In this document: positions 1 through 9,080 of the stretch, piece by piece
Position numbering within the stretch: the first letter of the stretch is position 1
How the letters are laid out: each line of letters opens with the position of its first letter
Source of the DNA: Phycisphaeraceae bacterium
GTDB lineage: Bacteria; Planctomycetota; Phycisphaerae; Phycisphaerales; UBA1924
DNA length: 64,000 nucleotides
Direction of reading: 5' to 3'
Assembly: GCA_019636615.1 (NCBI GenBank)
Contig: JAHBXF010000001.1
Coordinates: forward strand, 1,178,001 to 1,242,000
Program-made: the position numbers and the translations under genes
Notes under the pieces: model-generated
Told to the model about the DNA's origin: nothing
The model's input: only the letters and a program-made list of their open reading frames with translations
The model's database searches: none

Positions 1-283
1 GCACCAGGATGCCGGTGAACTGGTCGGGCGCTTCGCCGGCGGCGGGTTCGTCGTAGGCCACGAGCATGATCTGCCGCGGGTGAGATTCGAGCGAGGCGAT
101 GAAGGCGGCCTCTTCATCGAGCGTCAGGGTGAACTCGTCGGCGCAGGTGAGCGTGTACTGGCTGGTTTGAAAGACCTCGCGGGCGCAGTCGAGGACGAGG
201 GGGGCGTCGGCGACGGCGGCGGAGCGCACGACGCAGCGGCCCGCGGGGCGCAAGGGGCAGAGTGTTCCGGCGAGCACAGCCAT
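1..283 (-). CDS. GNAT-family N-acetyltransferase, N-terminal part
   Basis: An ATG at 283 opens a frame that runs off the left edge, giving about 94 residues. The pattern is that of RimJ/RimL-type GNAT acetyltransferases: a basic N-terminal strand (LRPAGRCVVRSA), then a stretch ending LTLDEEAAFIASLESHP, then the strand MLVAYDEP leading to FTGILV. In this family the missing C-terminal part carries the acetyl-CoA pyrophosphate loop, so the motif that would prove the call is outside the window. The substrate cannot be told. It lies 28 bases downstream of the dockerin-tailed gene on the same strand and may be cotranscribed with it. The start is the only ATG that keeps the domain start. Confidence 0.6.
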   Translation of the reverse strand, partial: MAVLAGTLCPLRPAGRCVVRSAAVADAPLVLDCAREVFQTSQYTLTCADEFTLTLDEEAAFIASLESHPRQIMLVAYDEPAAGEAPDQFTGILV

Positions 284-311
284 GGAGGGGCAGGGTATGA
301 GGCGGGCGTGC

Positions 312-2543
312 TCAGCAGCCGCCGGCTTCCCACTGCAGGAAGAAGAACTCGACATCCTGGCCGTCGACGCCGCCGTCCTGGTTGACATCGGCGGCGCTGT
401 CGCCTGATTCCCAGTCGAGGAAGAAGGCTTCGACATCCTGGCCGTCGACGCCGCCGTCCTGGTTGTAGTCGGCGTAGCAGGGCTCGCCGCCGTCGGCGGG
501 GGTGATGTTGCCGATGTAGAGGATGACGTTGTACGCCTCGTCTTCGCTGTCGGCGTTGCCGGCGAGGGCGGTGGGGTCTTCGAAGAGGCCGTCCTGGTTG
601 ACGTCGTAGACGATTCGTGCCGAGAGGACCAGGCCGCCGAGGTGGCGCGGGTCGGTCTGATCAAGGCCGGAGGTGTCGGAGTTGTTCCACGGGCTTTGCG
701 ATGCGCTGGAGGCCCAAAGGGAGGCGGTGGAGATGGAGTCGGAGTCGGCGAGGTTGAGGGCGCTGATGCGGTAGTTGCGGGCGCTGTTGAGGCCGGCGAA
801 CTGCTGGCCCACTTCGGCGACGAGGTCGAGCGAGTAGCAGAAGGTCAGCGGGTTGTAGACGCCGCGGACGAGCGCGATGGTGTGCTTGTCTTCGATGACG
901 GGGCCCACCTGCTTTCGCAGCGAGACGGCGGAGATGAAGTAGATGTTGCCCGCGCTGTCGAAGGTGGGGGCCGAGATGGAAGGGCCGACGAAGCCGGTCG
1001 GGCCCTCGGTCAGCGAGGCCAGGCGGCCGATGGGCGCGTCGGTGGCGTCGACCACGCCGTCGCCCTCGCCGGCGTCGCCGGTGTTGGGCACGCCGTCGGC
1101 GCCGAAGTCGCCCAGGATGTCTTTGCCTGTCATGGCGACAGGGTTGACCCAGGCGACGATGGTCCACTGCGGGGGCGAGCCGACCACGGCGGGGTTGAAG
1201 CGCACCGCGGCGATGGCGTTGTAGGGGTTGTCGGTGCCGGGGATGGTGCCGTTGTAGAGCACGGCGGCGGCGATGGCTCGACCGTCTCGGTCGAGGGTTG
1301 TGGCGGCCTGGCCGCTGCCGCCGCGGAAGGTGACCTGGCTGTCGTAATGGCGGAAGTCGCCGCCGCCGAGGGGCCAGGCGAAGGCGTCGCAGGCGTCGGT
1401 GAGGGTTGGCGGCAGGGGGAGGGTGCGGGCGGTGGTGACCGAGCCCGCGGCGCTGAGGCCAAAGAGGCTCAGGGCGTTGGTCTTGGTGGGCGAGCCGGTG
1501 GCGCGGGTGAGCATGGCGCCGGTGGCGCTGGAACCCGGGAAGATGGCCAGGCCGGTGAGGGTCGGGCCGCCGCGGTGATCGAGCGTGCCCGGGCGGTGGG
1601 TGACGGTGGGGGTGAGTGCGCCGGGGGAGGTTTCGGCGAGGAAGTTGCCCAGGAAGTCGGCGCCGACGGTGAAGGGGCGGCCGGCGATGTCGGCGGGGAG
1701 CGCGGCGGGGGTGTTGTGCGTGAGGGTGCTGCGCTGCACGAGCCAGTCGGTGGAGGCGGCCTGCGAGGCGCCGGTGTTGTCGATGAGGTTGATGGTGCTG
1801 GTGCGGTCGGCGAGGCGCACGCGGAAGATGTTGTCGCCCTGGAGGAGCGAAGAGGCCGTGCCCGCCGAGCCGAAACTGTCGGCGCGGAAGGAGACGTTGC
1901 CGTGCGCATCGACGCCGCCGTAGCCGAACTGCGAGCGGTCGGTCTGGCTCAGGCCGTTGTTGTGGGCGGCCACCACGCGGGTGACATAAAGGCGGGCGGG
2001 GTTGGCGGGCTCGAAGGCGATGAGCGCGCCGACGATCTGGTTGACGAAGACGCTGGCGTTTGAGACGATGATCTCGTCATAATCCATGAAGCCCACGCCC
2101 AGCAGGCTCACGTCGCCCGAGGGGGAGAGTGACTGGTTGAGCGCGGGCACGTTGTCGGTGGGGTGGATGCCGCCGGTGGGCTGGTTCCAGAAGAGGTAGG
2201 ATGCGCTGGGGGGCGTGACGCCGGTGCGCGTCGTCTGGCTGATGGATGAAGCGCCGTTGAAGGCGGTGAAGCGCGTGTTGTTGTTGGTGCGGCCTGATTT
2301 GGCGATGGGCCCGAGGCCAAGGGGCGTGCCCCACGAGGTGGTGAACGGGGCGAGATCAACGACGAAGTTGCTGCGCTGGAGCGTGCCGGACCAGGGGCTG
2401 AGGGCATCGCCGGGCAGGCCGTTGCCGCCGTTGGCGTTGCGCGACACGCTGTCTTGCGCCCACGCGCCGCCGGCGACCAGGGTGAGTGCGAGCAGGGCGC
2501 TGCAACGCAGCACGGCGGGGGAATGGGCGGGCGAGGGCTGCAT
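312..2543 (-). CDS. Secreted protein with GC-type dockerin tail
   Basis: The 743-residue product begins with a signal peptide (MQPSPAHSPAVLRCSALLALTL, cleavage near AWA-QD). The ATG at 2543 is chosen because longer in-frame starts would put 79 polar residues before this signal. The long middle shows no family I recognise; it is rich in Ala, Gly, Thr and Asn, like extracellular beta-rich proteins. The last ~55 residues hold two Ca-binding-like loops, each NQDGGVDGQDVE followed by FF and a Trp, ending in GGC. This paired loop with a terminal Gly-Cys is the 'GC-type dockerin' sorting or anchoring tail of Phycisphaerae. The protein is inferred to be exported and attached at the cell surface. Its specific role is unknown. 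Confidence 0.8.
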   Translation of the reverse strand: MQPSPAHSPAVLRCSALLALTLVAGGAWAQDSVSRNANGGNGLPGDALSPWSGTLQRSNFVVDLAPFTTSWGTPLGLGPIAKSGRTNNNTRFTAFNGASSISQTTRTGVTPPSASYLFWNQPTGGIHPTDNVPALNQSLSPSGDVSLLGVGFMDYDEIIVSNASVFVNQIVGALIAFEPANPARLYVTRVVAAHNNGLSQTDRSQFGYGGVDAHGNVSFRADSFGSAGTASSLLQGDNIFRVRLADRTSTINLIDNTGASQAASTDWLVQRSTLTHNTPAALPADIAGRPFTVGADFLGNFLAETSPGALTPTVTHRPGTLDHRGGPTLTGLAIFPGSSATGAMLTRATGSPTKTNALSLFGLSAAGSVTTARTLPLPPTLTDACDAFAWPLGGGDFRHYDSQVTFRGGSGQAATTLDRDGRAIAAAVLYNGTIPGTDNPYNAIAAVRFNPAVVGSPPQWTIVAWVNPVAMTGKDILGDFGADGVPNTGDAGEGDGVVDATDAPIGRLASLTEGPTGFVGPSISAPTFDSAGNIYFISAVSLRKQVGPVIEDKHTIALVRGVYNPLTFCYSLDLVAEVGQQFAGLNSARNYRISALNLADSDSISTASLWASSASQSPWNNSDTSGLDQTDPRHLGGLVLSARIVYDVNQDGLFEDPTALAGNADSEDEAYNVILYIGNITPADGGEPCYADYNQDGGVDGQDVEAFFLDWESGDSAADVNQDGGVDGQDVEFFFLQWEAGGC

Positions 2544-2823
2544 GGCTGAAGGATGATACCGGTGAAGCGTGCGCCGAGCGAACCAGTGAAAGTTACCGGA
2601 CGGGTCTGTGCGTGTCGCGCGTGGTGCGTGAATGTGTATTCGGGCGGCGGGGCGTGGGTGTTCTGTTTGTTGCGGTGTTGGGCGCACTTCGCGGCGGGAG
2701 GGGCCGGTGCCGGCGGGGCACGCGTCGCCCCGCGTCGGCGGCTGCCCCCCTACAACCACCGCCATGCCAAGGGGACACACCGAGACGAAGGCGGGGAGAG
2801 GGACGCGCGGACGAGCGCGGCGG

Positions 2824-5601
2824 ATGAGGCCGGACCTGAGTCTGGTGCTGTGTGTGGTCTCGCGCCCGGTGTTGACCCTGGTGGTGGCGGGGCTGTTGAT
2901 CGCGGCGTCGGTGGTTGGGGCGGTCGGGTTTCTGGAGGTCTCGACGGATCAGAACAAGCAGTTTTCTGAGCGTGCGCCGTTTTTTCGCGCGTATCTGGAC
3001 TTCATCGAGAAGTTCCCGGAGAACGAGGCGGTGTATGTGGTGGTTGAGCGGGCGGCGGAGGGGCCGGCGCCGGCGGTGGAGCGGTGGGCGGCGGCGGCGG
3101 ACGCGATCGAGGGCGCGCTGCGCGCGATCCCGCAGCACGTGGTGAAGGTGCAGGCGCGTGTGCCGGTGGATGAACTCGGCGCGCACGGGCTGGTCTTCGA
3201 TTCGTTCGAGGGGGTGCGTGCCGCGCACGAGGGGGCGAAGGGGCTCGCGCCGTTGGTCCGCGCGTTGACCGCTGGGGATGAGGGGTCGGCGGGCTCGCTG
3301 GGGGGGAGCGGGCTTTCGCGGTTTCTGGCGATGATGGGCCTGGCGGGCAGAGACCCCGAGAGCGCGCTGCTGGCGGCGCTGGCGGCGGAGTCGTGGGTGC
3401 GTGCGTTGGATGGTGCGCCGATGCGAGCGGGTGAGGGGCTGGCGGATCTGGCGATGTTGGACGCGGCGGATCCGTCGCGGCTTGGGTATTTCTATGTGCC
3501 CGACCAGGGGGGGGCGGGGGGGCACATCCTGCTGGTTCGGGCCTATCCGCAGCGTGACTTTACATCGATGAGTGCGCTGTCGGAATCGGTGGAGGCGATG
3601 CGCGAGGGGGTTGGGCGCGCGCTGGCCGCGTTCCCCGAGTTTCGCGCCGGGGTGACCGGGCGGCCCGCGCTGGAGGCGGACGAACTGCGCACGACGGACA
3701 TCGACGCGCGCCGGGCCGAGATCATCGCGCTCACCACGGTCTTTGTGGGGCTGATGATTCTGCTGCGTTCGCTGTGGCTGGCGGCGGTGGCTGATATCGG
3801 CCTGGGTGTGGGCATCGGCCTGACTTTCGGCTGGGCGACGATCAGCGTGGGCGAACTCAACCTGCTGTCGATGGTGTTTCTGCTGGCGCTGATCGGCATC
3901 GGCATTGACTATTTCATCCAGGTTGTGGCGCGCTACCCGCACGCGCTGGCGCGCCACGCCGGCCGGCGCGCGCGCATGATCGCGGTGTACAGGCACGTCT
4001 CGGCGCCCATCGCCACCACGTGCGCCGGCGCGTCGTGCGCGTTCTTTGTTTCGGTGGTCACCGACTTCAAGGGCGCTGCGGAACTGGGCGTCATCGCGGG
4101 CGGGGGGCTCATGCTCTGCCTGATGTCGGCGTACACCGTGGTTCCTGCGCTGCTCACGCTGCGGCCGGGGAAGAGGCCGGCGCGGGTGCGCGAGGGTGGG
4201 CGCTCGCCGGGCGCGGGCCGCGGCGATGATGCGGGCGCACTGGCGGGGGCGGGTTCTGCGGCGCGCCGCATGCTGCTGTGGCCCGCGGCGTGGCTGGCGC
4301 TGGTGGTGCTCTGCGTGCCCATGGCCTGGAAGAACAGGTTTGACCCCGGCCTGCTGTCGTTGCAGTCGCAGAACCTTGAATCGGTGCAACTGGTGCGCAG
4401 GCTTGATACCTGGTTTTCTGTCGTGCTCTCGCACGATCTTGACCTGCTGAGGCGCGTGCGCGACGCGGTAGAGGGGCTGGGAAGCGTGGAACGCACCGAG
4501 AGTCTGCTCGACGCCATCGACCGGCGCGAGTGGCTGCTGGCGCAGGGGCCGCCCGTGGTGGTGCCGGCCTTTGAGGCGCGGCCGCTGACTGTCGAAGACG
4601 CGGCGGAGATCGCGGGGCGGGCGCGCGACCTGAGCGCGGCGTATGGGGCCATGGAAGGGGAGGTCTTCGCGCGGGCGGCGCGGGCCATGCACGAGGCCGC
4701 GCGTGCTATCGAGATCGCCGGGGTGCGGGGGCCCGCCGAGATGCTCGCGCGGCTCGGGGCGTGGCACACGGGGTTTGTGGATCAATGGCGCGGGATCGCG
4801 GCGATGTTCACACCGCCGCCGATCGAGGCGGGCGCGCTGCCCGAGGCGCTGCGCGGGCATCTGGTTTCGGCCGACGGCACGTACGCGTTGTATATTCACC
4901 CGCGAGAAGACCTGTGGGAACAGGCCGCGCTGGCGCGGTTTGTGACCGAGGTTGAAGAGGCGGTGGCGGGCGTGGCGGGCGCGCCGCGGCCCACGGGCAT
5001 CGCGCCCAACATTCACGAGGCGACGGCGGCGGTGGAGCGGTCGTTTTATACAGCCACGGGGCTGGCGCTGGGGCTGATTGTGCTGCTGGTGCTGGCGGAT
5101 CTTCGGCGCGTGCGCGACACGCTGCTGGCCATCAGCGTGCTGGGGCTGGGGTTGCCGGTGCTGGTGGGGGTGATGGGGCTGCTTGGCGTGTCGTGGAACT
5201 TTGCCAACTTCTTCGGGCTGCCGATTCTCATCGGCGCGGGGCACGAGTATGGGGTGTTTCTGGTACACCGCTACCGCGAGGCGCTGCGCGACCCGCGGCG
5301 GGGCTGGCCGCGCTGGGATGTGAGCGACAAGGCCCTGCTGCTGTGCGCCTTTGCCACCACGGCGAGTTTCGGCTTTTTCTGGGCGGTGGCGCACCACGAG
5401 GGGCTTCGCAGCCTGGGGCTGGTGATGGCGCTGGGCGTGGCGTGCATTTATTGTGCGGGGCTGGTGGCGCTGCGGCCGTATCTGCGGTGGCGGCTGGGGA
5501 GGGTGTCGAGCGTCCAGGTGTTGGCCTGGAGGAGCGAAGACGTGTTGGAGGCGTCGAAGTTGTTGAACTCTGAAGAGACGAGGCGGTCGAAGGGGTCATA
5601 G
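2824..5601 (+). CDS. MMPL/RND-family transporter (HpnN-like)
   Basis: The product is about 925 residues with the duplicated RND layout. It has an N-terminal membrane helix (VLTLVVAGLLIAASVVGAVG), a large periplasmic domain, a helix bundle (IIALTTVFVGLMILL ... LIGIGIDYFIQVVARY), a second periplasmic domain and a second bundle (LGLIVLLVLADL ... ILIGAGHEYGVFLVHRYRE). The paired GIGIDY and GAGHEY segments occupy the proton-relay position in TM4 and TM10. Such proteins export lipids such as hopanoids using the proton gradient; the substrate here is inferred only. An ATG at 2764 is an alternative start. The last ~32 codons (5505-5598) are the antisense of an Rhs core fragment, so the natural C terminus has been replaced. 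Confidence 0.8.
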   Translation: MRPDLSLVLCVVSRPVLTLVVAGLLIAASVVGAVGFLEVSTDQNKQFSERAPFFRAYLDFIEKFPENEAVYVVVERAAEGPAPAVERWAAAADAIEGALRAIPQHVVKVQARVPVDELGAHGLVFDSFEGVRAAHEGAKGLAPLVRALTAGDEGSAGSLGGSGLSRFLAMMGLAGRDPESALLAALAAESWVRALDGAPMRAGEGLADLAMLDAADPSRLGYFYVPDQGGAGGHILLVRAYPQRDFTSMSALSESVEAMREGVGRALAAFPEFRAGVTGRPALEADELRTTDIDARRAEIIALTTVFVGLMILLRSLWLAAVADIGLGVGIGLTFGWATISVGELNLLSMVFLLALIGIGIDYFIQVVARYPHALARHAGRRARMIAVYRHVSAPIATTCAGASCAFFVSVVTDFKGAAELGVIAGGGLMLCLMSAYTVVPALLTLRPGKRPARVREGGRSPGAGRGDDAGALAGAGSAARRMLLWPAAWLALVVLCVPMAWKNRFDPGLLSLQSQNLESVQLVRRLDTWFSVVLSHDLDLLRRVRDAVEGLGSVERTESLLDAIDRREWLLAQGPPVVVPAFEARPLTVEDAAEIAGRARDLSAAYGAMEGEVFARAARAMHEAARAIEIAGVRGPAEMLARLGAWHTGFVDQWRGIAAMFTPPPIEAGALPEALRGHLVSADGTYALYIHPREDLWEQAALARFVTEVEEAVAGVAGAPRPTGIAPNIHEATAAVERSFYTATGLALGLIVLLVLADLRRVRDTLLAISVLGLGLPVLVGVMGLLGVSWNFANFFGLPILIGAGHEYGVFLVHRYREALRDPRRGWPRWDVSDKALLLCAFATTASFGFFWAVAHHEGLRSLGLVMALGVACIYCAGLVALRPYLRWRLGRVSSVQVLAWRSEDVLEASKLLNSEETRRSKGS

Positions 5602-5690
5602 GCGTTGACCTGCTCCTGGCGTGTGGCCGGGTCGGCCCCGATGGGGCGCGGCGTGCGCATGGACCAGAGGCGGTTGCCGACCTGGTCAGC
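5504..5690 (-). pseudogene. Rhs core fragment
   Basis: The minus strand reads IADQVGNRLWSMRTP, then YDPFDRLVSSEF, then ANTWTLDTLP. These are Rhs/YD-repeat core motifs (YD..DRL, DxxGNR, TWxLD). There is no start codon, and the frame ends abruptly inside the MMPL gene, where the typical continuation of the core is missing. The fragment begins within a few bases of the stop of the putative immunity gene. It is a displaced piece of an Rhs core left beside a toxin/immunity module, a common outcome of recombination at rhs loci. Confidence 0.75.
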
Positions 5691-6153
5691 AATCCGGAAT
5701 CTCCGCAGTGATGTACTTAGACATATCTTCTATTGTCGTCTCTGGATACATCCATTTTATCAATAGTCGCTTCGCGATCTCTGCCGTCTCTTCGCTGAGC
5801 ACCAAATCTATTACTAATGAGGCCACGGGCCATGTTGAAGGATACCCGCAGCGGTAATCATTAATCCATGCAGCAACATGATATTCATACTCATTGTCTG
5901 GCGGCTGTTGGTTTATAACGTATGCGCGATTTGTGGCATAACTCCTGCCATTCGCGATTGCCGAACCGTCAAGCTCAAATTCTCTCAAGCCAAAAGGGGT
6001 GCCGCCGGGATGGCAGTCTGCAACCCAACGATGCCATTGACCAATCGTGCATGTACCCATATGCACGTCGTTCAAGAGAGATTTCCAGAACTGTTCGCAT
6101 TCTCGATATTGGGCGATACTGCTTCTGAAATGCGGGTGGATTAATATAGCCAT
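5686..6153 (-). CDS. Probable immunity protein of the Rhs tip
   Basis: The product is a 155-residue acidic, Trp- and Tyr-rich soluble protein with no signal peptide and no family I can name. It starts 7 bases after the stop of the Rhs C-terminal toxin frame, on the same strand. That is where a cognate immunity gene is expected in rhs and CDI loci. The ATG at 6153 is preferred; an in-frame TTG at 6180 would overlap the toxin gene. Base composition is clearly less GC-rich than the flanking chromosome, as usual for horizontally moved toxin/immunity pairs. Function is inferred from position, not from homology. Confidence 0.5.
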   Translation of the reverse strand: MAILIHPHFRSSIAQYRECEQFWKSLLNDVHMGTCTIGQWHRWVADCHPGGTPFGLREFELDGSAIANGRSYATNRAYVINQQPPDNEYEYHVAAWINDYRCGYPSTWPVASLVIDLVLSEETAEIAKRLLIKWMYPETTIEDMSKYITAEIPDC

Positions 6154-6160
6154 TTCACAT

Positions 6161-7191
6161 CTACTTTGCAAAGTTGCCAATGCCGACGGTTACCACATCT
6201 ACCCGAACGCCTCCTGGCAGTTTACGGTTAATGAAAGACTGATTTCCCGACGGAACTCCAAACGGAGGTCCTTTATTGATGTATGCCTCAGCTTTCCGGA
6301 AACATTCCTCCCGTTCCTTTAACTGTCTACTTGTCAACATTGATCGTAGCGCCGCCAAGCCAGCGAGCCCTTGAGCGACTGTAATTGGACGATCACTCAC
6401 AATCGGTGGGAGGTGGGCTTCGAGTCTTTCTTTTCCGCCCTGCGCCTGGATTCGCACCACGTACCGCCCATCCCCTTCGTCTTCCCTCGCTATTCTCTCC
6501 AGCGCAATACCGGCGCCAATGGCAAGGACCGCCGTATTCGACTGACTGCTCAGCAATGTAGCAAGGAAGCCTTGTAGGATCGAGCCCCCGCCAGTAGACC
6601 CTGCGATACCGGCAATCGCCGTGGCGGTGGTGTGCTGGATGCCTGCCCCGAATGATGTAGACAGGGCTAGTTCGGGTGTACTGAACAGGCCCAGCGGATC
6701 AGTTTGCCTGAATGGGCCTGACTTCAGATAGGCGTACACATTCGCGCCATCCCCGAAGTGCCGTTGCAGTTCGTACCCCTGCACGCTCGCGCTTAACCCC
6801 CCGCCGTGGTACGAAAGGCTGGCCTGCACGGGCAACCCCGTCGCGTTCGGATCCGGCTGGTTCCAGCGGCCGAAGTCGCAGTGCAGCGTGCGGTTACGGA
6901 CGTGGCCGCTGAGCCGCGCGCCGGGCCAGAGGCGCGGCGTCTCAAAGCCCGTCAGCGGGTCGGCGATGCCGCCATCTCATCTGTCAAAGAACAATCCCTT
7001 GTGACCGACCCGCAGTTCCGGCGGGCCTGTCGCGGGGGTGGCCGGGTCGTCCCGACCAATCACCCGACCGTAGGCATCGTAGACGATCTGCGTGATGATG
7101 CGGGCGGCACTGCTCGCGCCCCCGCGGTCGCACAGGGCGATCACATCGCCGCCGGCATCCTGAAGCGGCCAACTTGCGCGGCGGGTTGGTC
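6161..7191 (-). pseudogene. Rhs C-terminal core plus variable toxin tip
   Basis: The frame reads PLQDAGGDVIALCDRGG, IVYDAYGRVIGRD and GHKGLFFDR, then an in-frame TGA at 6979-6977. It continues DGGIADPLTGF, ELQRHFGDGANVYAYLKSG and RQTDPLGL. These are the final Rhs core repeats, ending at the PxxxxDPLGL-type junction. After the junction come about 160 variable residues: an Ala/Gly-rich hydrophobic stretch, then a basic end (KAEAYINKGPPFG ... VDVVTVGIGNFAK). That is the layout of a polymorphic toxin tip. The region upstream of about 7180 is not Rhs, so the secretion shell is missing and the locus is a displaced tip. The toxin activity is not recognisable. Translation could restart at 6835 downstream of the TGA. 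Confidence 0.7.
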
Positions 7192-7551
7192 TTATCGATT
7201 ACGGGATTTCAATGATACCACTCGTTCAGTGTCGGTCTTGAGGTTTCTCGCAAGGACCGTTGCCGCGGCTGGCAGCTCTCCTACACTCACCATCTGGCGA
7301 AGAGCCTCTACCACATGGCTGTGCTTATCGCACGTCACGAAGAACTCCACCGAACCGCTCCCGGCCTCGTGCCCATCGACCACTCCCGCCTGCTTGAGCC
7401 GTCGCGCAAGCAGGGTTTCCATCTGTTCGACATATTCGAAGTCATGCTCCGTAGGAACTCCCTTCGTCGGCAAAGGGAGCGACAGCACCAACTCCGAACC
7501 TGACAGTTCCGCTCCCTCTCGCTTCGGATTGATGTCACCAAGCAGGTTTAA
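7192..7551 (-). pseudogene. Small hypothetical frame interrupted by the ISL3 element
   Basis: About 120 residues read DPLNLLGDINPKRE, then DFEYVEQMETLLARRLKQAG, EFFVTCDKHSHVVEALRQM and end KTDTERVVSLKSRNR. The start of the frame lies in the end of the insertion sequence, so the original N terminus is lost. The opening DPLNLLGD resembles the DPLGL end of an Rhs core. The rest has an alternating helix/strand pattern like small immunity or tip domains. It may be another displaced tip or immunity remnant; I do not recognise a family. Confidence 0.4.
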
Positions 7552-9080
7552 GGGATCTTCCGACTTTTGAGTGGGTACGGAAGTGTCGGAGGCCTTTGTC
7601 TCTGGTACGGGACGGCCTGGTGATTCGGTCGCCCACACCCCAACCGGCGGAGAATTCTACCGAACTCTTCTGCGTTGCTTGAGGCCTGAGGTTCGAGCGG
7701 TTCGGGCCGATTCCCGGGCCGGCCGCGCGCTCCGCCGATTGGGGTGCGGGCTCGACGGGCCGCTGCGGGCGGAGGCGCTGCGGGCAGGGCGCTGCGGGCG
7801 GGCCGCTGCGGTCATAGCGTCCCGCATGGAAAGCAACCAGCTGTATCAGCAGATCCTGGATTTGCGAGCGCCGTGGCGGGTGAGCGAAGTCAAGCTGGAC
7901 CTCGAGGGCGGACGCGTGGACGTGATGGTCGAGCACCTTGCGGACACGCCGCGATGCTGCCCCGAGTGCGGCAAGGCCTGCCCCGGCTACGACCACTCGC
8001 GGCGAAGCTGGCGGCACCTGGACACGTGCCAGATGCAGACGATTCTGACGGCGGATGTGCCGCGGGTGAAGTGTCCCGAGCATGGAGTGCTTCAGGTGAG
8101 CGTGCCCTGGGCCCAGCCCAGGGGGCGGTTCACGGCGCTGTTCGAGGCGCTGGTGATCCACTGGCTCGAGCAAGCCTCGATCAAGGCGGTGGCGGTGCGT
8201 CTGGGGCTGAGCTGGGACGAGGTGGACGGGATCATGACGCGGGCGGTGGAGCGTGGCTTGTCGCGGCGTGAGCACCGGGCGCCCACTCGGCTGGGCGTGG
8301 ACGAGACCAGCTTCCAGCGCCGGCACGAGTACGTGACGGTGGTGAGCGACCAGGAGCGGGGCGTGGTGGTGCACGTGGCCGACGATCGCGGCAAGCAGAC
8401 GCTGGAGGACTATCTGCTGTCGCTGAGCCAGGAGGAGCGCGGAGCGATCGAGGTGATGGCGATGGACATGTGGGAGCCGTACATCCGCGCGGCAGAGGAG
8501 CACGTGCCTGAGGCGGCGGAGAAGATCGCCTACGACAAGTTCCATGTGGCCCGGCATCTGGGGGACGCGGTGGACAAGGTGCGGCGGCGCGAGCACCGCG
8601 AGCTGATGGTGCAAGGGGACCAAAGGCTCAAGGGCACCAAGCACCAGTGGCTGCGCCATCCCAAGCACCAGGACGACGCCCGGGACCGGGGCCGGTTCGC
8701 GGCCCTGCGCACCAGCACGCTCCGGACGGCGCGAGCCTGGTCGCTCAAGGAAGCGGCGATGGAGGCCTGGGAGCACACGGACGAGATCAACGTGCGGGCG
8801 ATGTGGAAGTGGTGGCTGGGCTGGGCAAGCCGCTGCCTGCTGGAGCCGATGAAGAAGGTGGGGCGGATGATCAAGGAGCACCTCCAGGGAATCGTGACCG
8901 CGATCTTCAAGAACGCGACCAACGCCGGGGCCGAGTCGATCAACGCACGAATCCAGAAGATCAAGCGCATGGCCTGCGGCTTCCGAAATCGCGCCCGCTT
9001 CCGCAATGCCATCTACTTCCACCTCGGAGGGCTCAACCTCCTCCCCTCCGCAGTTACCCACTCAAATGTCTGAAGCCCCC
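7552..9080 (+). mobile_element. ISL3-family insertion sequence
   Basis: The element is about 1.53 kb, bounded by imperfect inverted repeats of about 26 bases. The left end is 7552-7577 and the right end 9055-9080, sharing CTTC, GAC and TTTGAGTGGGTA in order. It has a single transposase gene, as in ISL3. The flanking octamers aggtttaa (7544-7551) and agatttta (9081-9088) match at 6 of 8 bases and could be a decayed 8-base target duplication, which is the usual length for ISL3. The element sits inside Rhs debris and cuts a small frame on its left. Confidence 0.8.
7826..9073 (+). CDS. ISL3-family transposase
   Basis: The product is 415 residues, normal length for ISL3. It has an N-terminal zinc-finger region (CCPECGKACPGYD ... 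VKCPEHGV), a helix-turn-helix, then the DDE catalytic domain. Catalytic-core segments are LGVDETSFQRR (first Asp), VMAMDMWEPYIRA (second Asp) and NAGAESINARIQKIKRMA (Glu). The ATG at 7826 is preferred because upstream in-frame sequence is low-complexity Arg/Ala and lies in the element's terminus. The frame is intact, so the element may still be active. The stop falls inside the right inverted repeat. Confidence 0.88.
   Translation: MESNQLYQQILDLRAPWRVSEVKLDLEGGRVDVMVEHLADTPRCCPECGKACPGYDHSRRSWRHLDTCQMQTILTADVPRVKCPEHGVLQVSVPWAQPRGRFTALFEALVIHWLEQASIKAVAVRLGLSWDEVDGIMTRAVERGLSRREHRAPTRLGVDETSFQRRHEYVTVVSDQERGVVVHVADDRGKQTLEDYLLSLSQEERGAIEVMAMDMWEPYIRAAEEHVPEAAEKIAYDKFHVARHLGDAVDKVRRREHRELMVQGDQRLKGTKHQWLRHPKHQDDARDRGRFAALRTSTLRTARAWSLKEAAMEAWEHTDEINVRAMWKWWLGWASRCLLEPMKKVGRMIKEHLQGIVTAIFKNATNAGAESINARIQKIKRMACGFRNRARFRNAIYFHLGGLNLLPSAVTHSNV

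Noticed and set aside
642-2063. Long plus-strand open frame of about 470 codons
   Set aside because: It is antisense to the dockerin-tailed secreted gene, with Gly/Ala/Val-biased sequence and no motif. It is typical of GC-rich antisense frames.
2593-5397. Long minus-strand open frame opposite the MMPL gene
   Set aside because: The product is Arg/Pro/His-rich with no domain. The MMPL frame on the other strand has clear membrane helices and RND motifs.
6977-6979. TGA as a selenocysteine codon
   Set aside because: No downstream SECIS-like hairpin is apparent, and Rhs cores do not use selenocysteine at this point. Pseudogene decay is simpler.
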